5,705 bases of DNA from Chloroflexota bacterium (GTDB lineage Bacteria > Chloroflexota > Dehalococcoidia > DSTF01 > RBG-16-68-14). Position numbers and translations under genes: made by a program. The stretch is taken from assembly GCA_022573935.1 (NCBI GenBank), contig JACZTE010000080.1, positions 1-5,705 of the forward strand, in the 5' to 3' direction. The notes beneath the pieces were generated by a model, which did not search any database, had not been told where the DNA came from, and was given only the letters and a program-made list of their open reading frames with translations. Below are positions 1-5,705 of this stretch, piece by piece; positions within the stretch are counted from its first letter, which is position 1, and the number at the start of each line of letters is the position of its first letter.

Positions 1-497
1 TCCCGCTCGACGTCCACCTGATGATCGAGCAGCCGGAGCGCCAGCTCGAGGCGTTCGCGGAGGCGGGCGGCGATATCCTCAACGTCCACGTCGAGGCGTG
101 CCCGGACCTGCGTCCGGTGCTCGAAAAGATCAAGGCGCTCGGCCGCCGCGCCGGCGTCTGCCTCAACCCCGACACGCCGATCTCGGCGATCGAAGCGGTC
201 TTGGGGGAGGCCGACCAGATCATCGTGATGGGCGTCAACCCCGGCTGGGGCGGCCAGCCGTTCATTCCCGAGACCCTGCCGAAGATACGGCAGTTGCGCG
301 CCCTGCTGGACGAACGCGGCCTCTCGCCCGATATCGAGATCGACGGTGGGGTGAAGGTGAACAACGCCGCCTCGTGCGTTCAGGCGGGCGCGGGCGTGCT
401 CGTGGCCGGGTCCGTCGTCTTCAACGACAAGGCATCGGTAGCGGAGAATATGCGAGCGCTGCGTGAGGTGCTAGCTACGGCAGAGGCGCAGGCCTAA
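1..497 (+). CDS. rpe: Ribulose-phosphate 3-epimerase, 5'-truncated by window edge
   Basis: Cytosolic TIM-barrel enzyme that interconverts D-ribulose 5-phosphate and D-xylulose 5-phosphate in the pentose phosphate or Calvin pathway. The reading frame is already open at position 3 and ends at TAA 495-497. The first complete codons read PLDVHLM, the family's central motif, whose His (15-17) is a metal ligand. Next come HVEAC, the signature VNPGWGGQPF (around 232-264; most members have Phe where this has Trp), and EIDGGV, whose Asp (342-344) matches the second catalytic and metal-binding aspartate. The phosphate-binding AGAGVLVAGS segment closes the barrel. About 165 codons are visible against roughly 220 for the family. 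The missing N-terminal third includes the HxD pair bearing the other catalytic Asp, so completeness cannot be judged. It converges on rpmB; B. subtilis also has rpe near rpmB. Identification is secure; the symbol follows the family name. Confidence 0.96.
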   Translation, partial: PLDVHLMIEQPERQLEAFAEAGGDILNVHVEACPDLRPVLEKIKALGRRAGVCLNPDTPISAIEAVLGEADQIIVMGVNPGWGGQPFIPETLPKIRQLRALLDERGLSPDIEIDGGVKVNNAASCVQAGAGVLVAGSVVFNDKASVAENMRALREVLATAEAQA

Positions 498-511
498 CGG
501 CGGCCTAGCGC
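486..511. terminator. Stem-loop over the convergent rpe/rpmB stop codons, possible bidirectional terminator
   Basis: GCGC (486-489) plus AGGCC (490-494) can pair with GGCCT (502-506) plus GCGC (508-511), giving nine base pairs with one bulged A at 507 and a 7-base loop. The rpe TAA lies across the stem edge and loop, and the rpmB stop (507-505 on the minus strand) lies in the other arm. A stem between convergent genes could stop transcription from both sides. Neither strand shows a following run of U, so it is not a classical intrinsic terminator, and chance hairpins are common in GC-rich DNA. Confidence 0.3.
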
Positions 512-717
512 GGCGACTTCACTTCGGTGCGGATGCAGCGAGTGCAGAGCCGCATCCGTACGCTGCGGCCCTGGCGCCAGACCGCCTTTCGCTGGAGGTT
601 GGGCTTGAAGAGACGGTTGGTGCGCGGCGCCTTCCGCTGCCAGCGACCAGAGGCCTTGTGGCGAATATTCCGGCCGAAGGCCGTGCCTTTCCCGCACAGA
701 TCGCATCGCGCTGGCAT
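505..717 (-). CDS. rpmB: 50S ribosomal protein bL28, zinc-binding (four-cysteine) form
   Basis: Small basic protein of the large ribosomal subunit; 70 residues, within the usual 60-80 range for the family. The N-terminus MPARCDLCGKG followed by FGRNIRH is the typical bL28 opening. Further on, RTNRLFKPNLQ matches the conserved 'T.R.F.PN.Q' core. Two CxxC pairs, C5/C8 and C58/C61, form the zinc-ribbon set seen in zinc-containing paralogues; zinc-free forms lack them. Between the FGRNIRH block and the T.R core sits a short segment, roughly residues 22-31 (ASGRWQRKAP), that seems longer than in the compact versions I know. The ATG at 717-715 is set by a strong GGAGG six bases upstream. It is divergent from fakA and convergent with rpe. 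A 70-residue frame overlapping it at 494-706 on the same strand is a shadow. Zinc-dependent expression is possible for such forms, but I see no recognisable Zur site. Confidence 0.95.
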   Translation of the reverse strand: MPARCDLCGKGTAFGRNIRHKASGRWQRKAPRTNRLFKPNLQRKAVWRQGRSVRMRLCTRCIRTEVKSPR

Positions 718-723
718 TGGTTT

Positions 724-728
724 CCTCC
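724..728 (-). promoter_or_regulatory. Shine-Dalgarno of rpmB
   Basis: On the minus strand the bases read GGAGG, followed by six bases (AAACCA) and the ATG at 717. This near-ideal site fixes the rpmB start and fits the high translation expected of a ribosomal protein. Confidence 0.8.
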
Positions 729-735
729 GTACTGT

Positions 736-744
736 CCTATATCA
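736..744 (-). promoter_or_regulatory. Possible extended -10 promoter for rpmB
   Basis: The minus strand reads TGATATAGG: a TG dinucleotide, one base, then TATAGG, which matches TATAAT at four of six positions. The best -35, with a 16-base spacer (763-758, CCGATA), matches only three of six and falls inside the inverted repeat. Transcription would begin near 729, giving a very short leader that barely contains the Shine-Dalgarno. It is plausible but weak; the true promoter could lie further inside the fakA side. Confidence 0.28.
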
Positions 745-746
745 GC

Positions 747-776
747 TTGCCCCGATCTATCGGGGCGGGGTAGAAT
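747..776 (+). promoter_or_regulatory. Putative sigma70-type promoter of the fakA-fakB-recG operon
   Basis: TTGCCC at 747-752 (four of six matches to TTGACA) and TAGAAT at 771-776 (five of six matches to TATAAT) are separated by 18 bases. They lie in the only intergenic region upstream of fakA. A start site near 783 would give a leader of about 45 bases before the fakA ATG. The 18-base inverted repeat overlaps the -35 element and fills most of the spacer, so a bound protein could block RNA polymerase. This rests on consensus matching by eye only. Confidence 0.45.
749..766. repeat. Perfect inverted repeat between the divergent promoters (candidate operator)
   Basis: GCCCCGAT and ATCGGGGC form perfect 8-base arms around a CT centre. 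On both sides the repeat would lie upstream of the predicted start sites (about 783 rightward, about 729 leftward), so it is more likely a DNA-level site than an RNA hairpin. No U-run follows it on either strand, which argues against a terminator. The size and symmetry suit a homodimeric repressor, but the sequence does not resemble the FapR, FadR or Zur sites I know, so no regulator is named. Confidence 0.5.
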
Positions 777-829
777 GCCGACTACATACTACCAGCGCCC
801 GACGGCTGCGGACAACCCACGGATGCTCA

Positions 830-2524
830 ATGAGCACACCATCTGACGATATCGCCGAAGCCGATCGAACACACGGGAACGCGCCGGCAGCGCATCCGGG
901 CGCGTCGCTGGACGGCCCGCTCCTGCGCAAGCTCTTCGCCGATGCCTGCTCGCTGCTGCAACGCCACGTCCAGGCGCTGAACGCGATCAACGTCTTCCCC
1001 GTGCCCGACGGCGATACCGGAACGAACCTCTACCTCACGCTGCGCGCCGGCGTCGACGCCGCCGCTGACAGCGACTCCGACGACCTGGCCGCCATATCCC
1101 AGGCGCTGGCCCACGGCGCGCTCATGGGCGCTCGTGGCAACTCCGGCGTCATCTTTTCGCAGATCCTGCGCGGCTTCAGCGCCGCCCTCGACGGCCAGCG
1201 CGAGGCCGACGGCCCGACGCTCGCCAAGGCGCTCGCCAGCGCGACCGAGGCCGCCTACGGCGCGCTCTCGGAACCGATCGAAGGGACGATCCTCACCGTC
1301 GTGCGCGAGGCGTCGCAATCCGTCGCTGAGCAGCCGCCGGCGACCGCCCAGGAGACGCTCGCGAAGGCCTCCATCGCGGCACGGGCCGCCGTCGAGCGGA
1401 CACCGGAGCTGCTCCCCGTCCTCAAGGAGGCGGGCGTCGTCGATGCCGGCGGCCTGGGGTTCGCCATCGTCCTGGAGGGCCTCCGGCGCTCCCTCTCCGG
1501 CGAGTCGCTCGAGGTGGACTTGGCGCCCGAGATAACCAGCGAGGCCGGCTGGCAGGGCGAAGCGGCCACCCTCCACCAAGTCGAGCACGGCGAGAGCGGC
1601 TACTGCACCGAGTTCATGGTCAGCGGGGACGGCCTGGAGGCGGCCGCCGTGCGCGAGCGGCTGAGCTCGCTCGGCAGCTCGCTGCTCGTCGTCGGCGAGG
1701 GCAAGCTGCTACGGGTACACCTGCACACCACCGCCCCGGACGATGCCCTGGCCTACGGCCGCACGCTGGGCCAGATCTCGCAGGTGAAAGTGGACAACAT
1801 GGAGACGCAGATCCAGCGCTTCGCCTCCGGCGAGCCGCCCAGGCCGATCACCTCCGCCATCGACATCGTCGCCGTCGCCGCCGGCGAGGGGCTCGAGGCC
1901 GCCTTTCGCAGCGTGGGCGTGACGCAGCTCGTGCGGGGCGGCCAGACGATGAACCCCAGCGCCGCGGAGATCCTGGAGGCGATCGAGTCGTGCCGGGCCG
2001 AGCAGGTAGTGGTACTGCCCAACAACAAGAACATCATCGCCGCCGCGCAGCAGGCCGCCGACAGCAGCGAGAAGCTCGTATCGGTCGTGCCGTCCCGCTC
2101 CGTGCCGCAGGGGGTAAGCGCGGTCCTCGCCCTCAACCCGGACCTCGGCTTCGACGAGAACGCCGAAGCGATGGAGCGCGCGCTCGCCTCGGTGCGATCG
2201 GCGGAGGTAACGCGAGCCGTGCGGGCGACGACCATCGACGGCCGGCGTATCGAGATGGGCCAGGCGATCGGCGTGGTGGAAGGCGCAGTCCGGGCCGTGG
2301 CCGACGACCTGGAGAGCGCCGTCCTCGGCTGCGTGACTGAGATGCTCGCGCCGGAGTCCAGCCCTGTCGACGCCTCCCTGCTCACCATCTACATCGGCAG
2401 GGACGTGCGCGACGAGGACGCCGAGGCGCTGGCCAAGGCGCTGCGCGACCGCCATCCGCAGCTCGAGATCGAGCTGGTGCACGGCGGCCAGCCCCACTAT
2501 CCGTACATCCTCTCGCTGGAATGA
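830..2524 (+). CDS. fakA: Fatty acid kinase catalytic subunit FakA (DAK2/YloV family)
   Basis: Cytosolic kinase that transfers phosphate from ATP to a fatty acid held by a FakB partner, producing acyl-phosphate for phospholipid synthesis. It has 564 residues, close to the roughly 550 of B. subtilis YloV and S. aureus FakA. The N-terminal DAK2 ATP-binding domain (about 28-210) has the metal/nucleotide motif NVFPVPDGDTGTN with D60 and D62, GARGNSG (100-106), EGT (151-153) and VDAGG (204-208). In the middle domain, GYCTEF carries C259, and HLHT carries H297 and H299; these match the Cys/His/His zinc site described for S. aureus FakA. The C-terminal domain has GGQTMNP (from 370), NNKN (398-401) and GGQPHYPY near the end. 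All signature residues look intact. The ATG at 830 is chosen because the frame further upstream to 527 lies antisense to rpmB and has no family similarity. No clear Shine-Dalgarno precedes 830. It overlaps fakB by four bases. Confidence 0.93.
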   Translation: MSTPSDDIAEADRTHGNAPAAHPGASLDGPLLRKLFADACSLLQRHVQALNAINVFPVPDGDTGTNLYLTLRAGVDAAADSDSDDLAAISQALAHGALMGARGNSGVIFSQILRGFSAALDGQREADGPTLAKALASATEAAYGALSEPIEGTILTVVREASQSVAEQPPATAQETLAKASIAARAAVERTPELLPVLKEAGVVDAGGLGFAIVLEGLRRSLSGESLEVDLAPEITSEAGWQGEAATLHQVEHGESGYCTEFMVSGDGLEAAAVRERLSSLGSSLLVVGEGKLLRVHLHTTAPDDALAYGRTLGQISQVKVDNMETQIQRFASGEPPRPITSAIDIVAVAAGEGLEAAFRSVGVTQLVRGGQTMNPSAAEILEAIESCRAEQVVVLPNNKNIIAAAQQAADSSEKLVSVVPSRSVPQGVSAVLALNPDLGFDENAEAMERALASVRSAEVTRAVRATTIDGRRIEMGQAIGVVEGAVRAVADDLESAVLGCVTEMLAPESSPVDASLLTIYIGRDVRDEDAEALAKALRDRHPQLEIELVHGGQPHYPYILSLE

Positions 2525-3465
2525 CGATCTTCGGTAAGCTCCGCCGCTTCCTCCCGACGCGACAGGCCGCCGCGCCGGAGCGCCGCTCGGTGAGCGTGGT
2601 ACGCGTGGTGACCGATAGCACGGCTGACCTATCGCCGGAGCAAGCGCAGGAGCTCGGGATCACCGTCGTGCCCATGCAAGTGATCTTCGGGGAGGAGAGC
2701 TTCCGCGACGGGATAGACCTCACCAGCGACGAGTTCTTTCGACGGCTCAAGGAGAGCGATGAGCTCCCCCACACGTCACAGCCATCCGTCGGCGACTTCC
2801 AGGAGACCTACGAGCGGTTGGCGGCGGAGACGGAGCAGATCCTTTCGATCCATCTGTCGGCGGGCTTCTCCGGCACGGTGGACACGGCGCGCCAGGCGGC
2901 GCAGGCGCTTATCGGCCGCTGTAGCATCGAGGTGATCGATTCGCGCACCGTCTCCATGGCGATGGGTTTCGCCGTCATCGCCGCCGCCCGCGCAGCTCGC
3001 GAGGGCGCCGGCCTGGAGGCCTGCGCCGAAGCCGCCCGCGGCACCATACAGCGCGGACAGCTCGCTCTCGCTCTCGACACGCTGGAGTACTTGCGGCGGG
3101 GCGGTCGCATCGGCCGGGCGCAGGCGTTCCTAGGCAGCGTCCTCCGGCTGAAGCCGATCCTGACCATCCGCGATGGTGGCGCCCATCCCCTCACCCGCGT
3201 CCGCACCCGCCGGAAGGCGCTCGACGAGCTCTTACGCCTCTGCCTGGAGCAAAACGATGTCGTCGAGGCAGCGGTGATGCACACCACCACCCCCGACGAC
3301 GCTCGCCACCTGGCGGAGGAGATCGAGCGTCGCTGCGGCATAGCGGTGCATATCGGACGAATCGGGCCGGTGCTCAGCGTGCATGGCGGGCCCGGCACCA
3401 TCGGCATCGCCGTGGTCCTCGCCGAAGAGCCCCAGCCTGCAGGCGAGACGAAGGAGGCGGGGTGA
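2521..3465 (+). CDS. fakB: DegV-family fatty-acid-binding protein, FakB-type partner of FakA
   Basis: Carrier that binds a single fatty acid and presents its carboxylate to FakA, then carries the acyl-phosphate to the phospholipid pathway. It has 314 residues, against about 280-290 for typical DegV proteins. The fold begins at VVTDSTADL (about 28-36). Ligand-site motifs are complete: HTSQPS with T85 and S86, SAGFSGT with S117, RRGGRIG with R196, and SVHGGPG with H288. The T85-S117 spacing of 32 equals that of Thr61/Ser93 in S. aureus FakB1, and H288 fits its His266. The extra length is a basic N-terminal segment, MTIFGKLRRFLPTRQ, plus an Ala/Pro/Arg-rich linker. The ATG overlaps the fakA stop (ATGA), favouring this start. 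A GTG at 2590 with GGAG nine bases upstream is the alternative and would remove the extension. Adjacency to fakA strongly supports the FakB role; chain preference (saturated or unsaturated) cannot be read from sequence. Confidence 0.92.
   Translation: MTIFGKLRRFLPTRQAAAPERRSVSVVRVVTDSTADLSPEQAQELGITVVPMQVIFGEESFRDGIDLTSDEFFRRLKESDELPHTSQPSVGDFQETYERLAAETEQILSIHLSAGFSGTVDTARQAAQALIGRCSIEVIDSRTVSMAMGFAVIAAARAAREGAGLEACAEAARGTIQRGQLALALDTLEYLRRGGRIGRAQAFLGSVLRLKPILTIRDGGAHPLTRVRTRRKALDELLRLCLEQNDVVEAAVMHTTTPDDARHLAEEIERRCGIAVHIGRIGPVLSVHGGPGTIGIAVVLAEEPQPAGETKEAG
3451..3457 (+). promoter_or_regulatory. Shine-Dalgarno of recG inside the end of fakB
   Basis: AAGGAGG lies within the last codons of fakB, four bases before the GTG at 3462. 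Spacing is slightly short, but the match to the anti-Shine-Dalgarno is strong, and no other start codon nearby is in the recG frame. It supports the GTG start and coupling across the GTGA overlap. Confidence 0.7.
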
Positions 3466-5705
3466 CGCCCGCTCGGCGGCAGGCTATCGATAGCACTGAA
3501 GCGCTCGAACGGCTGCGCAAGGTACTGAAGCTGGAGCAGGCGAAAGGCCACGACAACAGCGCCGTCGTCGGTGGCCTCGACCGTTTCTTGCGCAAGCTGC
3601 TAGAGGGCACCGGCCTCTCCCGCAGCTCGCCCGTCGCTCAGGCGATCAGCTCGCTGCCGTCGGGTGGCTACCGCGAGCTGCCACCGGCGGAGCGAAGCCG
3701 CTGGCTGGCGGAGACGCTCGCCGCCGCGGGTCAGCCTCCCCCGGCGCGCGCGAAGGTCGATCGGAAGCGCGAGGCCGCACCGGTTCGCCAGCCGCCGCCG
3801 GGGCTCGATTCGCCGGTCACCGTCCTCAAGGGGCTCAAGTTCAGCCTGGCCGCCCGCTTCGAGAACTTGGGCGTCCGCACGGTCCGCGATCTGCTCTACC
3901 TCTTCCCCCGCCGCCACAATGACTTCGCCAGCCTGCGCCAGATCAGCGAGCTGACACCGGGCGAAGAGGAGACGGTGCGCGTGCGGGTCTGGAGCGCTCG
4001 CGAGGCGTGGCTGGGCCGGCGGAAGGGCAGCCAAGCGACCGTCGGCGACGAGTCGGGCATGATGCAGGTCGTCTGGTTCAACCAGCCGTTCATCGCCCGC
4101 CAGCTACGCACGAACGCGGAGATCGTGCTCTCCGGCCGCGTCGGCCTCCACAAGGGCAGGCCCACCTTCGAGAACCCGGAGTGGGAGCTCTGGGAGTCCG
4201 GCGAGGAGCTGACTCACACCGGCCGCCTGGTGCCGGTCTACCCCCTCACCGGCGGCCTCTCCAGCCGCACCGTTCGCCGCCTCAGCCGCCAGGCGCTCGA
4301 TAGCTACGCCGACGCCTTGGCGGACCCGCTGCCGCCCTCGCTTCGAGAGCGGCTCGGGCTGATGGATGTCCAGCTCGCCGTGCGCCAGGCGCACTACCCC
4401 GACAGCCACGAGACGCTCGATGAAGCGCGACGCCGCCTGGCCCTGGACGAGATGCTGCCCTTGCAGCTCTCGGTGCTGTTGCGCCGGCGGCAGTGGCAGC
4501 AGCCCGGCACCGCCGATCCGCTCCCCCTGCCCCGCGAGCTGCGAAACGGCTTCCTCGAATCGCTCCCGTTCGCGCTGACCGGCGCGCAGGAGAAGGCGCT
4601 GGGCCAGCTCCTCGACGACCTGGCGAAGGACATCCCCATGAGCCGCCTCCTCCAGGGCGACGTGGGCAGCGGCAAGACCGTCGTCGCCGCTGCCGGCCTG
4701 CTTGCCGCCGTCGCCAACGAGAAGCAGGCCGTGATGATGGCGCCCACGGAGATCCTGGCCGAGCAGCACTTCCGCACTCTCTGCCAGCTCTTCGGCGCAG
4801 ACCCGGAAGGCTCGCCGGCGGTGGAGGGCGCGGTCGCGTACCTCGACAGGCCGCTGCGCATCGCCCTGGTCACGGGCAGCCTCCGGAAGAAGCAGCGGTC
4901 GGAGCTGTACGAGCGGATCGAAGCGGGCGAGATCGATATCGCGGTGGGCACGCACGCGCTGATCCAGGAAGGGGTCGCGTTCGCCCGGCTCGGCTTCGTC
5001 ATCGTGGACGAGCAGCACCGCTTCGGCGTGATGCAGCGGGCAGCCTTGCGAGACAGGTCGAGCGACAGCGAGACGGCCCGCTCAGTCCACATGCTGGTGA
5101 TGACGGCGACGCCCATCCCTCGCTCGCTCTACCTCACCCTCTACGGCGACCTCGATGTCTCCGTCATCGACGAGCTGCCGCCGGGCCGGAAGCCGGTCGT
5201 CACCCGCTGGTGGCCGCCCGAGCAACGGGACGACGCCTACGTCTTCCTGCGCGGGCAGGTGGACGAGGGCCGCCAGGCCTTCGTCATCTGCCCGCTGGTG
5301 GAGGAGTCGGCGTCGCTGCAGGCGAAGGCGGCGGTGCAGGAGTTCGAGCGGCTGGGCAGCCAGGTCTTCCCTGACCTGCAGCTGGAGCTGCTGCACGGCC
5401 GCATGTCGGGGCGCGACAAGGACGCCGCCATGCAGCGCTTTCGCGACGGCGAGGCGCAGATCCTCGTCTCGACCTCGGTGGTGGAGGTGGGCATCGACGT
5501 GCCGAACGCCAGCGTCATGCTGATCGAGGGCGCGGACCGCTTCGGGCTCGCCCAGCTACACCAGTTCCGCGGCCGCGTCGGCCGGGGCAGCGACCAGTCG
5601 TACTGCCTGCTGCTGGCGGAGAGCCCCTCGTTCGACGCGCAGCAGCGGCTGCGGCTGATGGAGGAGACCACCGACGGCTTCCGTCTGGCCAAAGCCGATC
5701 TCCAG
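3462..5705 (+). CDS. recG: ATP-dependent DNA helicase RecG, 3'-truncated by window edge
   Basis: Superfamily 2 double-stranded DNA translocase that reverses stalled replication forks and processes branched recombination intermediates. 748 codons are visible, open to the right edge. Residues 1-90 are a mostly helical N-terminal extension (starting MTPARRQAIDSTEALERLR), and about 90-120 are a Pro/Ala/Arg-rich linker. The wedge/OB domain starts near 122 (LKGLKFSLAARFENLGV, later LLYLFPRRHND and VVWFNQPF). Helicase domain 1 has Walker A GDVGSGKT (399-406, K405), APTEILAEQH, DEQHRFG (516-522) and MTATPIPR (547-554). Helicase domain 2 has LHGRMSGRDKD, STSVVEVGIDVPNA, GADRFGLAQLHQ and motif VI QFRGRVGRG (701-709, R705 and R708). 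The window stops at DGFRLAKADLQ, just before the usual RGPG segment, so the C-terminal TRG hairpin is missing. The extension resembles the arrangement in T. maritima RecG; E. coli RecG lacks it. The GTG overlaps the fakB stop, with AAGGAGG upstream. Confidence 0.95.
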   Translation, partial: MTPARRQAIDSTEALERLRKVLKLEQAKGHDNSAVVGGLDRFLRKLLEGTGLSRSSPVAQAISSLPSGGYRELPPAERSRWLAETLAAAGQPPPARAKVDRKREAAPVRQPPPGLDSPVTVLKGLKFSLAARFENLGVRTVRDLLYLFPRRHNDFASLRQISELTPGEEETVRVRVWSAREAWLGRRKGSQATVGDESGMMQVVWFNQPFIARQLRTNAEIVLSGRVGLHKGRPTFENPEWELWESGEELTHTGRLVPVYPLTGGLSSRTVRRLSRQALDSYADALADPLPPSLRERLGLMDVQLAVRQAHYPDSHETLDEARRRLALDEMLPLQLSVLLRRRQWQQPGTADPLPLPRELRNGFLESLPFALTGAQEKALGQLLDDLAKDIPMSRLLQGDVGSGKTVVAAAGLLAAVANEKQAVMMAPTEILAEQHFRTLCQLFGADPEGSPAVEGAVAYLDRPLRIALVTGSLRKKQRSELYERIEAGEIDIAVGTHALIQEGVAFARLGFVIVDEQHRFGVMQRAALRDRSSDSETARSVHMLVMTATPIPRSLYLTLYGDLDVSVIDELPPGRKPVVTRWWPPEQRDDAYVFLRGQVDEGRQAFVICPLVEESASLQAKAAVQEFERLGSQVFPDLQLELLHGRMSGRDKDAAMQRFRDGEAQILVSTSVVEVGIDVPNASVMLIEGADRFGLAQLHQFRGRVGRGSDQSYCLLLAESPSFDAQQRLRLMEETTDGFRLAKADLQ

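Noticed and set aside
749..766. Inverted repeat read as an intrinsic terminator
   Set aside because: No U-run follows on either strand, and it sits upstream of both divergent genes, not downstream of any gene.
527..829. Upstream extension of the fakA frame, which would make a protein of about 665 residues
   Set aside because: The extra part is antisense to rpmB, crosses the intergenic region with its promoter-like elements, has no resemblance to the DAK2 family, and would overshoot the family length of about 550.
823..846. Seven-codon frame MLNEHTI as a real leader peptide gene
   Set aside because: It is too short, has no Shine-Dalgarno, and shows no codon repeats typical of attenuation. 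It is kept only as a note on the fakA start context.
827..1588. Long minus-strand open frame of 253 codons opposite fakA, and similar ones at 1709-2497 and 4104-5018
   Set aside because: GC-rich coding DNA creates long antisense frames. These lack domain motifs and have low-complexity composition rich in Arg, Gly, Ala and Leu, while the plus strand encodes clear conserved proteins throughout.
4493..5374. 293-codon plus-strand frame within recG
   Set aside because: It is a shifted reading of recG, Arg/Pro/Gly-rich with no recognisable motif. The helicase motifs run unbroken in the recG frame from 3462 to the window end.
1..5705. An exotic system (defence island, CRISPR, integron, insertion sequence, riboswitch)
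   Set aside because: Every stretch is accounted for by conserved housekeeping genes in a known type of gene order. I saw no transposase, terminal repeats, spaced repeats, tRNA-like fold or long structured leader.

Overview
This is an ordinary but information-rich stretch of a GC-rich bacterial chromosome. It holds five protein genes packed almost without gaps: the 3' end of rpe (ribulose-phosphate 3-epimerase), rpmB (ribosomal protein bL28) on the opposite strand, a complete fakA/yloV-type fatty acid kinase gene, a complete fakB/degV-type fatty-acid-binding protein gene, and most of recG (branched-DNA helicase), which runs off the right edge. I see no RNA genes, mobile elements, CRISPR arrays or long repeats. 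No stretch longer than about 115 bases lacks a gene.

Layout. Positions 1-497 (+) are the C-terminal two thirds or so of Rpe. It converges on rpmB (717 to 505, minus strand) with only 7 bases between the stop codons, and an imperfect GC-rich stem-loop covers both stops. The only real intergenic region is 718-829, between the divergent rpmB and fakA starts. It holds a strong rpmB Shine-Dalgarno, a plausible sigma70-like promoter towards fakA, a weaker extended -10 towards rpmB, and an 18-base perfect inverted repeat between them. From 830 onward everything reads rightward as one apparent operon. fakA and fakB overlap by 4 bases (ATGA), and fakB and recG overlap by 4 bases (GTGA).

How the genes work together. 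FakB-type proteins bind a fatty acid and present it to the FakA kinase. The resulting acyl-phosphate can enter phospholipid synthesis through the PlsX/PlsY route. Stop-start overlap would support coupled synthesis of kinase and carrier. RecG remodels stalled replication forks and has no known biochemical link to Fak; the linkage looks like inherited gene order. Compare Bacillus subtilis, where rpe, rpmB, yloU, yloV and recG lie in the same neighbourhood. Here no yloU/Asp23-like gene lies between rpmB and fakA.

Organism. The high GC content, four-cysteine bL28, adjacent fakA-fakB-recG and a RecG with an N-terminal extension of about 120 residues (as known from Thermotoga maritima) suggest a high-GC Gram-positive-like or Chloroflexota-type bacterium. 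Chloroflexota is my best guess, but this is inference from architecture and not a phylogenetic result. I did not find a novel defence, mobile or metabolic system. The items most worth a second look are the putative operator between divergent promoters, a basic amphipathic N-terminus on FakB, and the RecG N-terminal extension with its Pro/Arg-rich linker.
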